Assembly (NCBI GenBank): GCA_020634555.1
Contig: JACKBK010000004.1
Location: forward strand, 1-64,000
From: Caldilineae bacterium
GTDB lineage: Bacteria; Chloroflexota; Anaerolineae; JAAEKA01
Direction of reading: 5' to 3'
DNA length: 64,000 nt
In this document: one piece after another, positions 54,514 through 63,916 of the stretch
Position numbering within the stretch: the first letter of the stretch is position 1
Layout of the letters: the number at the start of each line of letters is the position of its first letter
The notes under the pieces: model-generated
Told to the model about the DNA's origin: nothing
Database searches by the model: none
The model's input: the letters and a program-made list of their open reading frames with translations, nothing else
Made by a program: the position numbers and the translations under genes

Positions 54514-55685
54514 CCAACAACTCACAGTCATCCAAACATAGCTACTTCGACCTGCGATTGGACAGGACCGGAAGCGGCGTTACTGCCGCTGTAACCAACT
54601 CGCCCGCGGGGCAATCCGGCTCGCCCAGCGATGTGATTCTGCCAGCGCTTCCAGATCTGCTTCAGGCTGATTCACTCCCGGCTGCGGATCAGATCGCATT
54701 GGGCCGCGGGCTCTGGCACGGCTTGTTTGCTCAAGCGGAGATCGCTGAACTGTGGCGGTCCAGCAACACCTCTGGACGCACCTTGCTTCGCCTGACGATC
54801 ACCGACCCTGCACTGGCTGCGCTGCCGTGGGAACTTCTTTTCGATCCGCGGACGGCTCAGTTTGTGGTGCTGGACACGCGGGCTGCTCTCGTTCGCTTCG
54901 TACCGTTGCCGATCGCTGCGTCCAGCGTGCCGGCCGATCTGCCGCTACGGGTACTGTTTACCGGCTCCTCGCCAGCCGGCTTGCCGGGTCTCAACGTCGA
55001 ACGGGAGCGGCAACTGCTGTGGGATACGCTGCCTGGGCGCGAGATGACGTTGGCTGGCGATGTTCAGTCGAGTACGTTGAGCGACCTGGTAGCGGCGTTG
55101 GGGCAAGGGGCAACCCTCTGGCACTTCGCTGGCCATGGCGTCGAACAGGCGCTGATCTTTGAAGATGGCGACGGCAACCCGGTGCACGCGGATGCGTTCA
55201 CGGTTGGTACATTGCTGGCCGGCGCAGGCGTCCGCGTGGCGGTAATCAACGCGTGCCGGGCGGGCGCTGGCGGCGGCGCGGCGTCCAGCATCGCCGGCGC
55301 GCTGCTACGGGCTGGCGTTCCAGTCGTCGTGGCTATGCAGTCGGCTATCCCCGACACGGCAGCCGTCGTGTTCAGCAAGACGGTCTACGAGTCCATTGCG
55401 CTGGGAAATTCTGTGGAACAAGCGACGACGGCCGGGCGCAGGGCAATTTTCGCATTGGGGCAGGTAGCCGGCGCGAGTTGGTGGATACCGGCGCTGTTCT
55501 CGCGCAGCGACGATCCGGTGGTGCTTGTGGAACGCAGTTCGACCGGCGAGGGCGATACGCCGACGGATCACCTGGCCGGCGCGCACACCGTTGCCAGCCG
55601 CAACAGCGCGATCAGCCAGGGCGGGGTTGCTATCAGCGGGCAGGTCGGCGGCAGTGTGGTCGTGGTTTCAACTTCCAGAACGTAG
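54510..55685 (+). CDS. CHAT-domain (caspase-like) protease with C-terminal shared motif
   Basis: Product of 391 residues starting at an ATG that overlaps the NACHT stop (ATGA). The CHAT fold fills about 45-345: LTITDPALAALPWELLFDP, then the catalytic His209 in LWHFAGHG and Cys249 in VAVINACRAG, with GVPVVVAMQSAI and an Ala-rich C-terminal helix region. Both catalytic residues are intact. After a hydrophilic linker the protein ends with a 22-residue motif (365-386) nearly matching NACHT residues 213-234. CHAT proteases are caspase relatives that cleave partner proteins in bacterial immunity, as in Craspase. Here it is the likely effector of the NACHT sensor. A 391-residue single-domain effector with a terminal motif is compact for the family. 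Confidence 0.87.
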   Translation: MTNNSQSSKHSYFDLRLDRTGSGVTAAVTNSPAGQSGSPSDVILPALPDLLQADSLPAADQIALGRGLWHGLFAQAEIAELWRSSNTSGRTLLRLTITDPALAALPWELLFDPRTAQFVVLDTRAALVRFVPLPIAASSVPADLPLRVLFTGSSPAGLPGLNVERERQLLWDTLPGREMTLAGDVQSSTLSDLVAALGQGATLWHFAGHGVEQALIFEDGDGNPVHADAFTVGTLLAGAGVRVAVINACRAGAGGGAASSIAGALLRAGVPVVVAMQSAIPDTAAVVFSKTVYESIALGNSVEQATTAGRRAIFALGQVAGASWWIPALFSRSDDPVVLVERSSTGEGDTPTDHLAGAHTVASRNSAISQGGVAISGQVGGSVVVVSTSRT

Positions 55686-55693
55686 AGGGGATT

Positions 55694-57574
55694 CTATCCA
55701 GGCAGGGGATGAACCAGCCTGGCATCGCGCCAGCCGCGCACCGAGTTGACCAACCACACGCGCTGGTCCGGCTCCAGGTCGTCCACGCGCACCGTTGCCT
55801 CCCGGATCACCCCCTGCGCCAGCAGCTCAGCCCGTAGCGTGCCCGCCAGCAGCCCACTGGCAAGCGGCGGCGTCACCAGCTCGCCGTCGCGCATGAGGAC
55901 CACGTTGGCGATGGTTGCCTCAGTCACCTCGCCATCTTCGTTCCACAGCAACACGTCGTCGCAGTCGGGGCGCGCAGCACGGGCCGCGTCGTAGATCGTG
56001 CGAAAAGTCGTCTTGTGAAAGAGGAAAGGATCGCTGGCATCGACCGGCCTGCGCGCCAGACCGACCCGTATTGGCGACATCTCAGCGGGTTGCACCAGCG
56101 CCGCTGCCTCACAGCGAACATTCCCGGTTTGCGACACGAGAACACGGACCCGCTGCGGCCGGCCGGCAAATGACCCTGCCAGCGTTCTAAGCTGCTTGAT
56201 CACCTCCTCGCGTCTCAGCGGCACATCAAAATAGCTGGCGGAATCGGCCAGACGCCGCAAGTGTCTGTCGAGCAGGAAGTAACCCGACAGGGACGTATTG
56301 CCTTCTGCATACTGCGAAATACCCTCTGAAAATGTACTGGGGAACAAGCGTTGTGGATGGACGCGCCTACTCGGAGTCCACAGCAGCGTCTCCAGCAGCT
56401 CGAAGTCCGGCCGCCGGCGGGTCAGCACCTGCGCTTTGAGCAGCGCTTCGTCATACTCGGCGTCGGTCTGCGAGTCCCAAACCACCCCGCCGCCGATGCC
56501 GTAGCTGGCGATCGCTGTCTCACGGTCCAGCAGCAACGTACGGATCGCGACGTTGAACTGGGCGCGGCGATCGGGCGCCAGCAGGCCGATACAGCCGGTG
56601 TACAGGCCGCGCGGCTTCACCTCCAGCTCGTTGATGATCTCCATGGTGCGCACCTTCGGCGCGCCGGTGATGGATGCGCAAGGGAAGAGCGCCGCCATGA
56701 TCTCTATGGGCGACGCGTCCGTTTCGCAGGCTACCGTCGATGTCATCTGCCAGACGGTCGGATACCGTTCGGTTTCAAAGAGCGCCGGTACATGGACAGT
56801 GCCGTAGCGGGCGATATGTCCCATGTCGTTGCGCACCATGTCCACGATCATGACGTTTTCAGCGCGATTCTTGGCCGAGTTGAGCAACCACTGGCGTTGT
56901 GATTCGTCCTCGTCCGTGGTGCGCCCCCTGGCAGCGGTGCCTTTCATCGGCCGTGAGCGCAGCCGCTGGCCATCCAGCTCCCAGAACAGCTCCGGCGATG
57001 CCGAGCAAACGACGTGCCGGCCTGTGTCCAAATAAGCAGCATACCGGCAGCGTTGCGCCCGCACCATGCTGGCGAACAGCGCCCGCGGATCGGCGTCAAA
57101 GCTGGTGTGCAACGAAAAAGTGAGATTGACCTGGTAGGTGTCGCCGCGGGCAATGGCGTCCTTGATCGCGGCGATGGCATTGTCGTACGCGGCGCGACTG
57201 CTTCCGGCCTGCCAGCCATGCGGCGGCAAAACCGCATCGTCGTCAACCAAGGGAAACATCGTTTCAGGCTGTACCTCCTCAGCCGCTCGGTACAGGCCAA
57301 AATAAACTAGCGGCAGATCGCCGGCCGGGCGGCCAGGCAGGGCAGCATCGAACGCCGGCGCAGCCTCGTAGCTTATAAACCCGGCCGCGTAACACCTCTG
57401 TTTCTCGACAGCGTTCGCCACTTCTTCCAAACGGGTCTGTATCTCCTCCACGCGGCGCGTCTGCACGACCGCGACCGGATCACGAAAGCGCAGCCAGCGG
57501 GCCCCATCGTCAACCTGGACGATGGCCAGCCCAGGTTGATGATTTTGGACGAGAGGTGAAGAGAATGGAGGCAT
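55694..57574 (-). CDS. pabBC: Aminodeoxychorismate synthase component I fused to aminodeoxychorismate lyase
   Basis: Makes p-aminobenzoate for folate: PabB forms 4-amino-4-deoxychorismate and the PabC part releases pyruvate. The 626-residue product has PabB at about 1-390 (GDTYQVNLTF, the catalytic-Lys motif RPMKGTAARG, CASITGAPKVRTMEIINELE) and a PLP-dependent fold-type IV lyase at about 400-626 (LLDRHLRRLADSASYF, DDVLLWNEDGEVTEATIANV, TPPLASGLLAGTLR). The ATG at 57572-57574 is preferred over an upstream TTG. PabA is not encoded adjacently. A terminator-like hairpin lies between it and glyA. Confidence 0.9.
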   Translation of the reverse strand: MPPFSSPLVQNHQPGLAIVQVDDGARWLRFRDPVAVVQTRRVEEIQTRLEEVANAVEKQRCYAAGFISYEAAPAFDAALPGRPAGDLPLVYFGLYRAAEEVQPETMFPLVDDDAVLPPHGWQAGSSRAAYDNAIAAIKDAIARGDTYQVNLTFSLHTSFDADPRALFASMVRAQRCRYAAYLDTGRHVVCSASPELFWELDGQRLRSRPMKGTAARGRTTDEDESQRQWLLNSAKNRAENVMIVDMVRNDMGHIARYGTVHVPALFETERYPTVWQMTSTVACETDASPIEIMAALFPCASITGAPKVRTMEIINELEVKPRGLYTGCIGLLAPDRRAQFNVAIRTLLLDRETAIASYGIGGGVVWDSQTDAEYDEALLKAQVLTRRRPDFELLETLLWTPSRRVHPQRLFPSTFSEGISQYAEGNTSLSGYFLLDRHLRRLADSASYFDVPLRREEVIKQLRTLAGSFAGRPQRVRVLVSQTGNVRCEAAALVQPAEMSPIRVGLARRPVDASDPFLFHKTTFRTIYDAARAARPDCDDVLLWNEDGEVTEATIANVVLMRDGELVTPPLASGLLAGTLRAELLAQGVIREATVRVDDLEPDQRVWLVNSVRGWRDARLVHPLPG

Positions 57575-57590
57575 GCAATCGTCGGAAAAC

Positions 57591-57617
57591 AAGACCCCAG
57601 GGAAAACCTGGGGTCTT
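57591..57617 (-). terminator. Terminator or attenuator between glyA and pabBC
   Basis: AAGACCCCAGG pairs perfectly with CCTGGGGTCTT over a 5-nt loop, followed on the minus strand by GTTTTCC. It is 83 nt after the glyA stop and 17 nt before the pabBC ATG, so it could end the glyA message or attenuate pabBC. Confidence 0.7.
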
Positions 57618-57699
57618 GCCGTTCATTGCCGACGCATCGGCGCCGTTCAAAACGACATAAATGTGTCGATTACGAACGAGGCTCTCTGCGTGCGCGTTC

Positions 57700-59001
57700 T
57701 CATCCTGGCACGGGGAAGTTGCTGCACAGTGCTTGCACTTCGCCGTGGATGCGCGCTTGCAACACTTCGTTGTCTGTATCGCGCACGATCTCGCCGATCC
57801 ATGCAGCAATCTGCTGCATCTCGCCGACGCCGAAGCCGCGTGTGGTAACAGCCGGCGTGCCCAGCCGAATGCCGCTGGAGACGGTCGGCTTCTCCGGGTC
57901 GTATGGGATCATATTTTTGTTGGTGTGAATGCCGGCCGCGTCCAGCGCGATCTCGGCTGCCTTGCCAGTCGCGCCGACGGGACGCAGGTCTACCAACATG
58001 AGGTGGTTGTCGGTGCCGCCGCTGACCAGCCGCAGTCCTTCGTCCTCCAGCGCGGTGGCCAGAGCCTTGGCGTTGTCCAACACGCGCTGGCAGTAGGCAC
58101 GAAAACTGGGCTGCAGCGCCTCGCCAAAGGCTACTGCCTTGGCCGCGATGGCGTGCATCAGCGGGCCGCCCTGCGTGCCGGGAAAGACAGCGCTGTCGAT
58201 CTTCTTGGCCAACTCGGCGCTGCTGAGGATCAATCCGCCGCGCGGGCCGCGCAGGGTTTTGTGGGTTGTGCTGGTGATTACGTCGCAATAGGGCACGGGG
58301 TCGGGATGCAGATCGGCGGCTACCAGACCGGCGATATGCGCCATGTCCATCATCAGCCGCGCGCCTACTGAGTCGGCGATCGCGCGCAGCAGCGGGAAGT
58401 CGAACCAGCGCGGATAGGCGCTGGCGCCGGCGACGATAAGCTTGGGCTGGTGTTCAGCAGCCAGCGCGGCTAGTTCATCGTAGTCGATGCGTTCGGTCTC
58501 GCGGTGGACGCCGTACTGAACGAAGTTGTAGAGCTTGCCGCTGAAGTTGAAAGCCGCGCCGTGGGTCAGGTGGCCGCCGTGGTCAAGCTTGAGCGCCAGC
58601 ACCGTGTCGCCCGGTTTGATGGTCGCCAGATAGGCTGCGGCGTTGGCCTGCGCGCCGGAGTGCGGTTGTACATTTGCATGTTCCGCGTCAAAGAGCCGCT
58701 TGACGCGTTCGATGGCGATCTCCTCGGCGACATCCACATACTGGCATCCGCCGTAGTAGCGCCGGCCGGGATACCCTTCGGCGTATTTGTTGGTAAGCAC
58801 TGAACCCAGAGCTGCAAGAACAGCCGGGCTGACATAGTTCTCGGATGCGATGAGTTCTATGCCTGTCTGTTGGCGCAGCCATTCCTGTTCGATGGCGTTG
58901 AAAAGCTCGGGATCCTGGGCGTGAAGATCACGGCGCGGATCGGGAAGTGTGTCCCATTGCTGCGCCGGATGAGCAACAGCTTTGTCAAGGACAACGGTCA
59001 T
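57700..59001 (-). CDS. glyA: Serine hydroxymethyltransferase
   Basis: Interconverts serine and glycine with tetrahydrofolate, the main one-carbon source. The 433-residue product has IELIASENYVSPAVLAALGS, TNKYAEGYPGRRYYGGCQYVD and the PLP-lysine motif VITSTTHKTLRGPRGGLI. Length is typical. The ATG at 58999-59001 is preceded by AGGAGG, ruling out an 18-residue extension. It follows rlmB by 22 nt. Confidence 0.95.
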   Translation of the reverse strand: MTVVLDKAVAHPAQQWDTLPDPRRDLHAQDPELFNAIEQEWLRQQTGIELIASENYVSPAVLAALGSVLTNKYAEGYPGRRYYGGCQYVDVAEEIAIERVKRLFDAEHANVQPHSGAQANAAAYLATIKPGDTVLALKLDHGGHLTHGAAFNFSGKLYNFVQYGVHRETERIDYDELAALAAEHQPKLIVAGASAYPRWFDFPLLRAIADSVGARLMMDMAHIAGLVAADLHPDPVPYCDVITSTTHKTLRGPRGGLILSSAELAKKIDSAVFPGTQGGPLMHAIAAKAVAFGEALQPSFRAYCQRVLDNAKALATALEDEGLRLVSGGTDNHLMLVDLRPVGATGKAAEIALDAAGIHTNKNMIPYDPEKPTVSSGIRLGTPAVTTRGFGVGEMQQIAAWIGEIVRDTDNEVLQARIHGEVQALCSNFPVPG

Positions 59002-59023
59002 TGGAAAGCCTCCTGGTTTTGTT

Positions 59024-59779
59024 TTACTTGCCCGCTCTGCGGGCGCTATTGGCAACGATAAGCGCGGCTGAACCGGCCACCGCCGCGTTGAGCGACTCGA
59101 CCTTGCCCGACAGCGGGATACGTACCAACCAGTCGCAGGTTTCTTGAGTCAGCCTGCTTAATCCGCTGCCTTCTGCGCCGATGACGATGGCCAGCTTGCC
59201 GGTGAAATCGCTTTGCAGCAGGTCGCTGGCGTTGGGTTGGTTGTCGAGACCGGCGATCCAGACGCCGCGCTGCTTGAACTCTCGCAGCGTGCGCGCTACG
59301 TTGGTGACATGCACGACACGCAGGTGTTCCACCGCGCCGGCTGAGCTGTTGGAGACGGCCGGCGTGATGCCGACGGCCCGCCGGTCGGGCAGAAAAACAC
59401 CGTGGACGCCCACCGCTTCCGCCGTGCGCAACAGCGTGCCGACGTTCTGGGGATCCTCAAGATGGTCGAGGAGCAGCAGGAAGGGCGGCTCGTTCATGCT
59501 TTGCGCGTAGGAAAACACCTCGCCCAGGTTGGCGTAGGGATAAGGGCTGCTTTCCAACGCCACGCTCTGGTGATTAACGCCGGGCAGCATCTTGTCAAAC
59601 TGGACGCGCTCTGCCTGCTGCACGCGAATTTTAACCTGGCGCGCCAGGGTCAGGATGTCGGCTACGATGCCGACCGGTTTGACCCCGGAAGCCAGGCTTA
59701 GCGAGTAGAAGTGACGCCGGCGTGCTCGCAGTGCTTCATGCACAGCCTGCCGGCCGTAGAGGATGTCGATGGGGGCCAT
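59024..59779 (-). CDS. rlmB: 23S rRNA (guanosine-2'-O)-methyltransferase RlmB, SpoU family
   Basis: Methylates the 2'-O of a guanosine in 23S rRNA helix 80 using SAM. The 251-residue product has the SpoU substrate-binding N domain (IDILYGRQAVHEALRARRRHFYSLSLA) and the trefoil-knot motifs LLLDHLEDPQNVGTLLRTAEAVG, LAIVIGAEGSGLSRLTQETCDWLVRIPL and SLNAAVAGSAALI. RlmB versus the close relative TrmH is judged by length and N-terminal domain. Confidence 0.88.
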   Translation of the reverse strand: MAPIDILYGRQAVHEALRARRRHFYSLSLASGVKPVGIVADILTLARQVKIRVQQAERVQFDKMLPGVNHQSVALESSPYPYANLGEVFSYAQSMNEPPFLLLLDHLEDPQNVGTLLRTAEAVGVHGVFLPDRRAVGITPAVSNSSAGAVEHLRVVHVTNVARTLREFKQRGVWIAGLDNQPNASDLLQSDFTGKLAIVIGAEGSGLSRLTQETCDWLVRIPLSGKVESLNAAVAGSAALIVANSARRAGK

Positions 59780-59786
59780 GGGTGGG

Positions 59787-59865
59787 GCGGTTATCAGTCA
59801 TCAGTTATCAGTAATCAGAGGACAGCAGTGGAACTCCGACAACTGGTCACTGATAACAGTTCACT
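59787..59865. repeat. Short ATCAGT-type repeat cluster between rlmB and cysS
   Basis: TTATCAGT-like units recur at 59791-59818 and a reversed ACTGATAAC appears near 59849-59858. They can fold as a loose hairpin. There is no coding potential and no ribosome site. On the minus strand the cluster forms the rlmB leader after cysS. Confidence 0.6.
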
Positions 59866-61252
59866 CAATCCGCCAGGTGCTTCCTTCGCGCGTGTCTTCG
59901 ACGACAACGCCCAGATCGGTCAACCGGTTGCGGATCTCGTCTGCCAGAGCGAACTGTTTGGCAGCCCGCAGCTTACTGCGCATCTCCAATAGCAGGTCGA
60001 TGAACGGTGCGGCTTCTGCGCCGGCCGCTTCGGTTCGCAGTTGCAGACCGAGAATTCCGGCCAACTCGGCCAGCGTGCTTTGGGCCTCCGCTAGCGGTTC
60101 TGTTGCGACACCGGCGTCGCGCGCCCGGTTGATCTCAGTCACAAGCTCGAAGAGGCAGCCCAGCGCGCCGGCGGTGTTGAAATCGTCATCCATCGCGTCT
60201 TCAAAGCCGCGGCGGGCCTGGCTGGCGGCTGCCAACAACGCGTCAACCACGGCACCAGAAGCGGCCGTGCCGGTCGCGGGCCGTAAGGCGCCGCGCAGCC
60301 GGGCCAGCGCGCGGGCGTTGTCTGCGACGACCGTGTCGTTGTAGGCCAACGGCTTTCGGTAGTGCGACGAGAGAATCAGCAGTCGCAGGACGCTGGCTTC
60401 GTAGTCCGCCAGAAAGTCGTCTACGGTGACCAGGTTGCCCAGGCTCTTGGACATCTTCTCGCCCTTGAGCTGCAACATGCCGTTGTGCATCCAGAAGCGG
60501 GCAAAGGAGCGGCCCGTGTAGCTCTCGCTTTGGGCGATCTCGTTCTCGTGGTGGGGGAAAATGAGGTCGTTGCCGCCGCCGTGGATGTCGATCTCCTCGC
60601 CCAGGTGCTTCAGCGCCATGGCCGAGCACTCGATGTGCCAGCCGGGGCGGCCGGGTCCCCACGGGCTGGGCCAGGCTGGCTCGCCCGGCTTCTGCGACTT
60701 CCACAGCGCAAAGTCGTTGATGTTTTCCTTGGCCTCGTCGGACTCGACGCGCGTGCCGGCCATGGCCTCGTCCAGCTTGCGCCGGCTGAGCTTGCCGTAA
60801 TCCTCGTCCTGGCGCACCCGAAAGTAAACGTCGCCGTTCATCGCGTAGGCGTAACGTGTCTCCTGCAACGTCTGCACCATTCCCACGATTTCGCCGATGG
60901 TATCCGAGACCTGGGGATAGTTGGTTGCCGGAAGGATGCCTAGCTCGTCGATGTGGCGCTTGAATTCGTCGATGTAACGGTTGGCGATGGCGAACGGATC
61001 GTCGCCCGACTCGATGGATCGTCGAATGATCTTGTCGTCCACGTCGGTAAAGTTCATGACGTGTTCGACATGATAGCCTTTGTACTCCAGATAGCGGCGA
61101 ACGACATCGAAAACGATGGCCGACATGGCGTGTCCGATGTGTGCCTTGTCGTAGACTGTCGGACCACAGACGTACATGCGGACCTTGCCTGGTTCGATGG
61201 TTTCGAACGGCTCTTTTCGTCGTGTGAGGGTGTTGTAAATCTGAATTGCCAT
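59861..61252 (-). CDS. cysS: Cysteinyl-tRNA synthetase
   Basis: Charges tRNA-Cys. The 463-residue product has the Rossmann signature HIGH at 38-41, the zinc ligand Cys29, GRPGWHIECSAMALKHLGE with a second Cys and DIHGGGNDLIFPHHENEIAQSE, and the KMSKS loop in GEKMSKSLGN, then a helical anticodon end. Its ATG lies 3 nt after the stop of the PIN-TRAM gene. Confidence 0.95.
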   Translation of the reverse strand: MAIQIYNTLTRRKEPFETIEPGKVRMYVCGPTVYDKAHIGHAMSAIVFDVVRRYLEYKGYHVEHVMNFTDVDDKIIRRSIESGDDPFAIANRYIDEFKRHIDELGILPATNYPQVSDTIGEIVGMVQTLQETRYAYAMNGDVYFRVRQDEDYGKLSRRKLDEAMAGTRVESDEAKENINDFALWKSQKPGEPAWPSPWGPGRPGWHIECSAMALKHLGEEIDIHGGGNDLIFPHHENEIAQSESYTGRSFARFWMHNGMLQLKGEKMSKSLGNLVTVDDFLADYEASVLRLLILSSHYRKPLAYNDTVVADNARALARLRGALRPATGTAASGAVVDALLAAASQARRGFEDAMDDDFNTAGALGCLFELVTEINRARDAGVATEPLAEAQSTLAELAGILGLQLRTEAAGAEAAPFIDLLLEMRSKLRAAKQFALADEIRNRLTDLGVVVEDTREGSTWRIE

Positions 61253-61255
61253 GGA

Positions 61256-62329
<1,074 letters not shown>

Positions 62330-62481
62330 CTGTGTCTACCTCCTGTGTAGATTTTCCCCTGGGCCAGCTACTCAGGCGACTGAGTACGGCCCGTCAAGAC
62401 GGACCCGAAGATAACAGAAAAATAAGTCCTGTGACCTGAGTTTACATCATTACCAGAGAATACGCAACAAGATTGGGGGGG

Positions 62482-62525
62482 AGAAAACAAAACCGCGCCG
62501 GGCTTGGAACAGTGGCCCGGCGCGG
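62482..62525 (-). terminator. Terminator of the infC-rpmI-rplT operon
   Basis: On the minus strand CCGCGCCGGGC pairs with GCCCGGCGCGG and is followed by TTTTGTTTTC, 30 nt after the rplT stop. Confidence 0.92.
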
Positions 62526-62555
62526 CTGTGAAGCAGCTAATGTGCGAAGGGTGGT

Positions 62556-62909
62556 TCAGGATGCACTGCGCGCCATGTCAACAATTTGGGTGAACGTCGC
62601 TGCGTCGTAGACGGCGATGTCAGCCAGAACCTTGCGGTCGATCTCGACGTTGGCCAGCTTCAGGCCATGCACCAGCCGGCTGTAGGTCAGGCCGTTCATG
62701 CGTGATGCAGCGTTGATGCGCGCGATCCACAAACGGCGGAAGTCGCGTTTGCGCACGCGGCGATCCCGGTGAGAATACCACAGGGACTTCAACATCGCCT
62801 CGTTGGCGCGCCGGAACAACAGATGCTTGGAGCCTTTTTGGCCGCGGGTCAGTTTTAGTACTTTGCGATGACGGTTGCGTGCCGTCACGCCGCGTTTTAC
62901 TCGGGTCAT
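62556..62909 (-). CDS. rplT: Ribosomal protein L20
   Basis: Early 50S assembly protein. The 117-residue product has the family start TRVKRGVTARNRHRKVLKLTRGQKGS and the RNA-binding block WIARINAASRMNGLTYSRLVHGLK. Third gene of the conserved infC-rpmI-rplT operon, ending at a strong terminator. In some bacteria L20 represses this operon by leader binding. Confidence 0.97.
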   Translation of the reverse strand: MTRVKRGVTARNRHRKVLKLTRGQKGSKHLLFRRANEAMLKSLWYSHRDRRVRKRDFRRLWIARINAASRMNGLTYSRLVHGLKLANVEIDRKVLADIAVYDAATFTQIVDMARSAS

Positions 62910-62941
62910 TCTTCACGTGCCTCTTTATTTATTGGATGCCG

Positions 62942-63145
62942 CTATTCCAGGGTGGGAGCCAGCTTCTTGACACGCCGGCGCACGGCGGTATGATCAACAA
63001 CGTGCGCGTGGCTATAGGTCGCCTTAACCTTAGGCGACTTCTTGCGGCGCAGGTGGCCCTTGCCCTGGCGCATGCACATCAATTTTCCGGTGCCGGAATA
63101 CTTGAAGCGCTTGGCAGTTGCTTTGTGTGTCTTGATTTTTGGCAC
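62942..63145 (-). CDS. rpmI: Ribosomal protein L35
   Basis: Small basic 50S protein of 67 residues, starting PKIKTHKATAKRFKYSGTGK and containing MRQGKGHLRRKKSPKVK. It lies between infC and rplT as in most bacteria. Confidence 0.97.
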   Translation of the reverse strand: MPKIKTHKATAKRFKYSGTGKLMCMRQGKGHLRRKKSPKVKATYSHAHVVDHTAVRRRVKKLAPTLE

Positions 63146-63227
63146 AACAATCTCTCCTCAATGCGTTGCTATGTCCACCGGACAACCGACGGGTAAGGTC
63201 GCTGCACCCACCTAGTGGGCCGGTGTG

Positions 63228-63746
63228 CTACTTTGTTGTCTTTGGCGCCATGATCATCAGAAGGCTGCGGCCTTCAAATCCGGGCGCCTTTTCGATTTCA
63301 CCCACGTCTTGCAGGTCGGCAGCGACGCGCTGGAGCAGCGCTTCCGCTACCTCGGGATGGGTGATTTCTCGGCCGCGAAAGCGCACACGAACCTTGACCT
63401 TGGATTCGTCGAGCAGGAACTTGCGCGCCCGCCGCAGTACAACGGCGATGTCGTGTTCGCCGGTCTTTGGCCGAAGCCGGATCTCTTTGATCTCGACTTC
63501 TTTCTGCATCTTGCGCGCCTCGCGCTCTTTTTTGGCGCGTTCGTATTGGAACTTGCCAAAATCCATCAACCGGCAGACTGGCGGATCCGCCTGCGGCGCA
63601 ACCTCGACCAGATCCGTGTTGAGTTCCTGCGCCATAGACAGCGCTTGCGCACGCGGCATTACGCCCAGTTGCTTGCCATCAATCCCGATGACCCGCAACT
63701 CAGGCGCTCTGATGCGCTCATTTACTCGATGTCTCTTGGTGCTAAT
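63228..63746 (-). CDS. infC: Translation initiation factor IF-3, probable AUU start
   Basis: Binds the 30S subunit and monitors start codons. The 172-residue product has the family N domain (VNERIRAPELRVIGIDGKQLGV), linker helix (FGKFQYERAKKEREARKMQ) and C domain (EIKEIRLRPKTGEHD, KVRVRFRGREITHPEVAEALLQRV). No ATG or GTG lies where the N domain begins. An ATT at 63744-63746, 6 nt after AAGGGGG, gives STKRHRVNERI and matches the known AUU start that lets IF-3 limit its own synthesis. A TTG 48 nt later would cut into the conserved N domain. Confidence 0.9.
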   Translation of the reverse strand: MSTKRHRVNERIRAPELRVIGIDGKQLGVMPRAQALSMAQELNTDLVEVAPQADPPVCRLMDFGKFQYERAKKEREARKMQKEVEIKEIRLRPKTGEHDIAVVLRRARKFLLDESKVKVRVRFRGREITHPEVAEALLQRVAADLQDVGEIEKAPGFEGRSLLMIMAPKTTK

Positions 63747-63856
63747 TGCAACCCCCTTCTCAGGGTTAACATGTTGAAAGCCATCAAATGACCTTGCCTA
63801 TACCGAACACAACGCCCCCGTACTCACGTTCGGGAGCGTCTCCTAAACACTGGCCG

Positions 63857-63885
63857 ATTATAGACGCATTCAGAGGAGGAGTCAA
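63857..63885 (-). promoter_or_regulatory. Promoter of the infC operon
   Basis: TTGACT and TATAAT on the minus strand are 17 nt apart. The start site is about 100 nt before the infC ATT; the leader contains an inverted GC-rich segment (CCGAACGTGAG...GTGTTCGG region, about 63795-63835) that may be the site of translational control. Confidence 0.75.
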
Positions 63886-63916
63886 ATCGCCGCTAGGCTC
63901 CAACGGCGATGCACGA

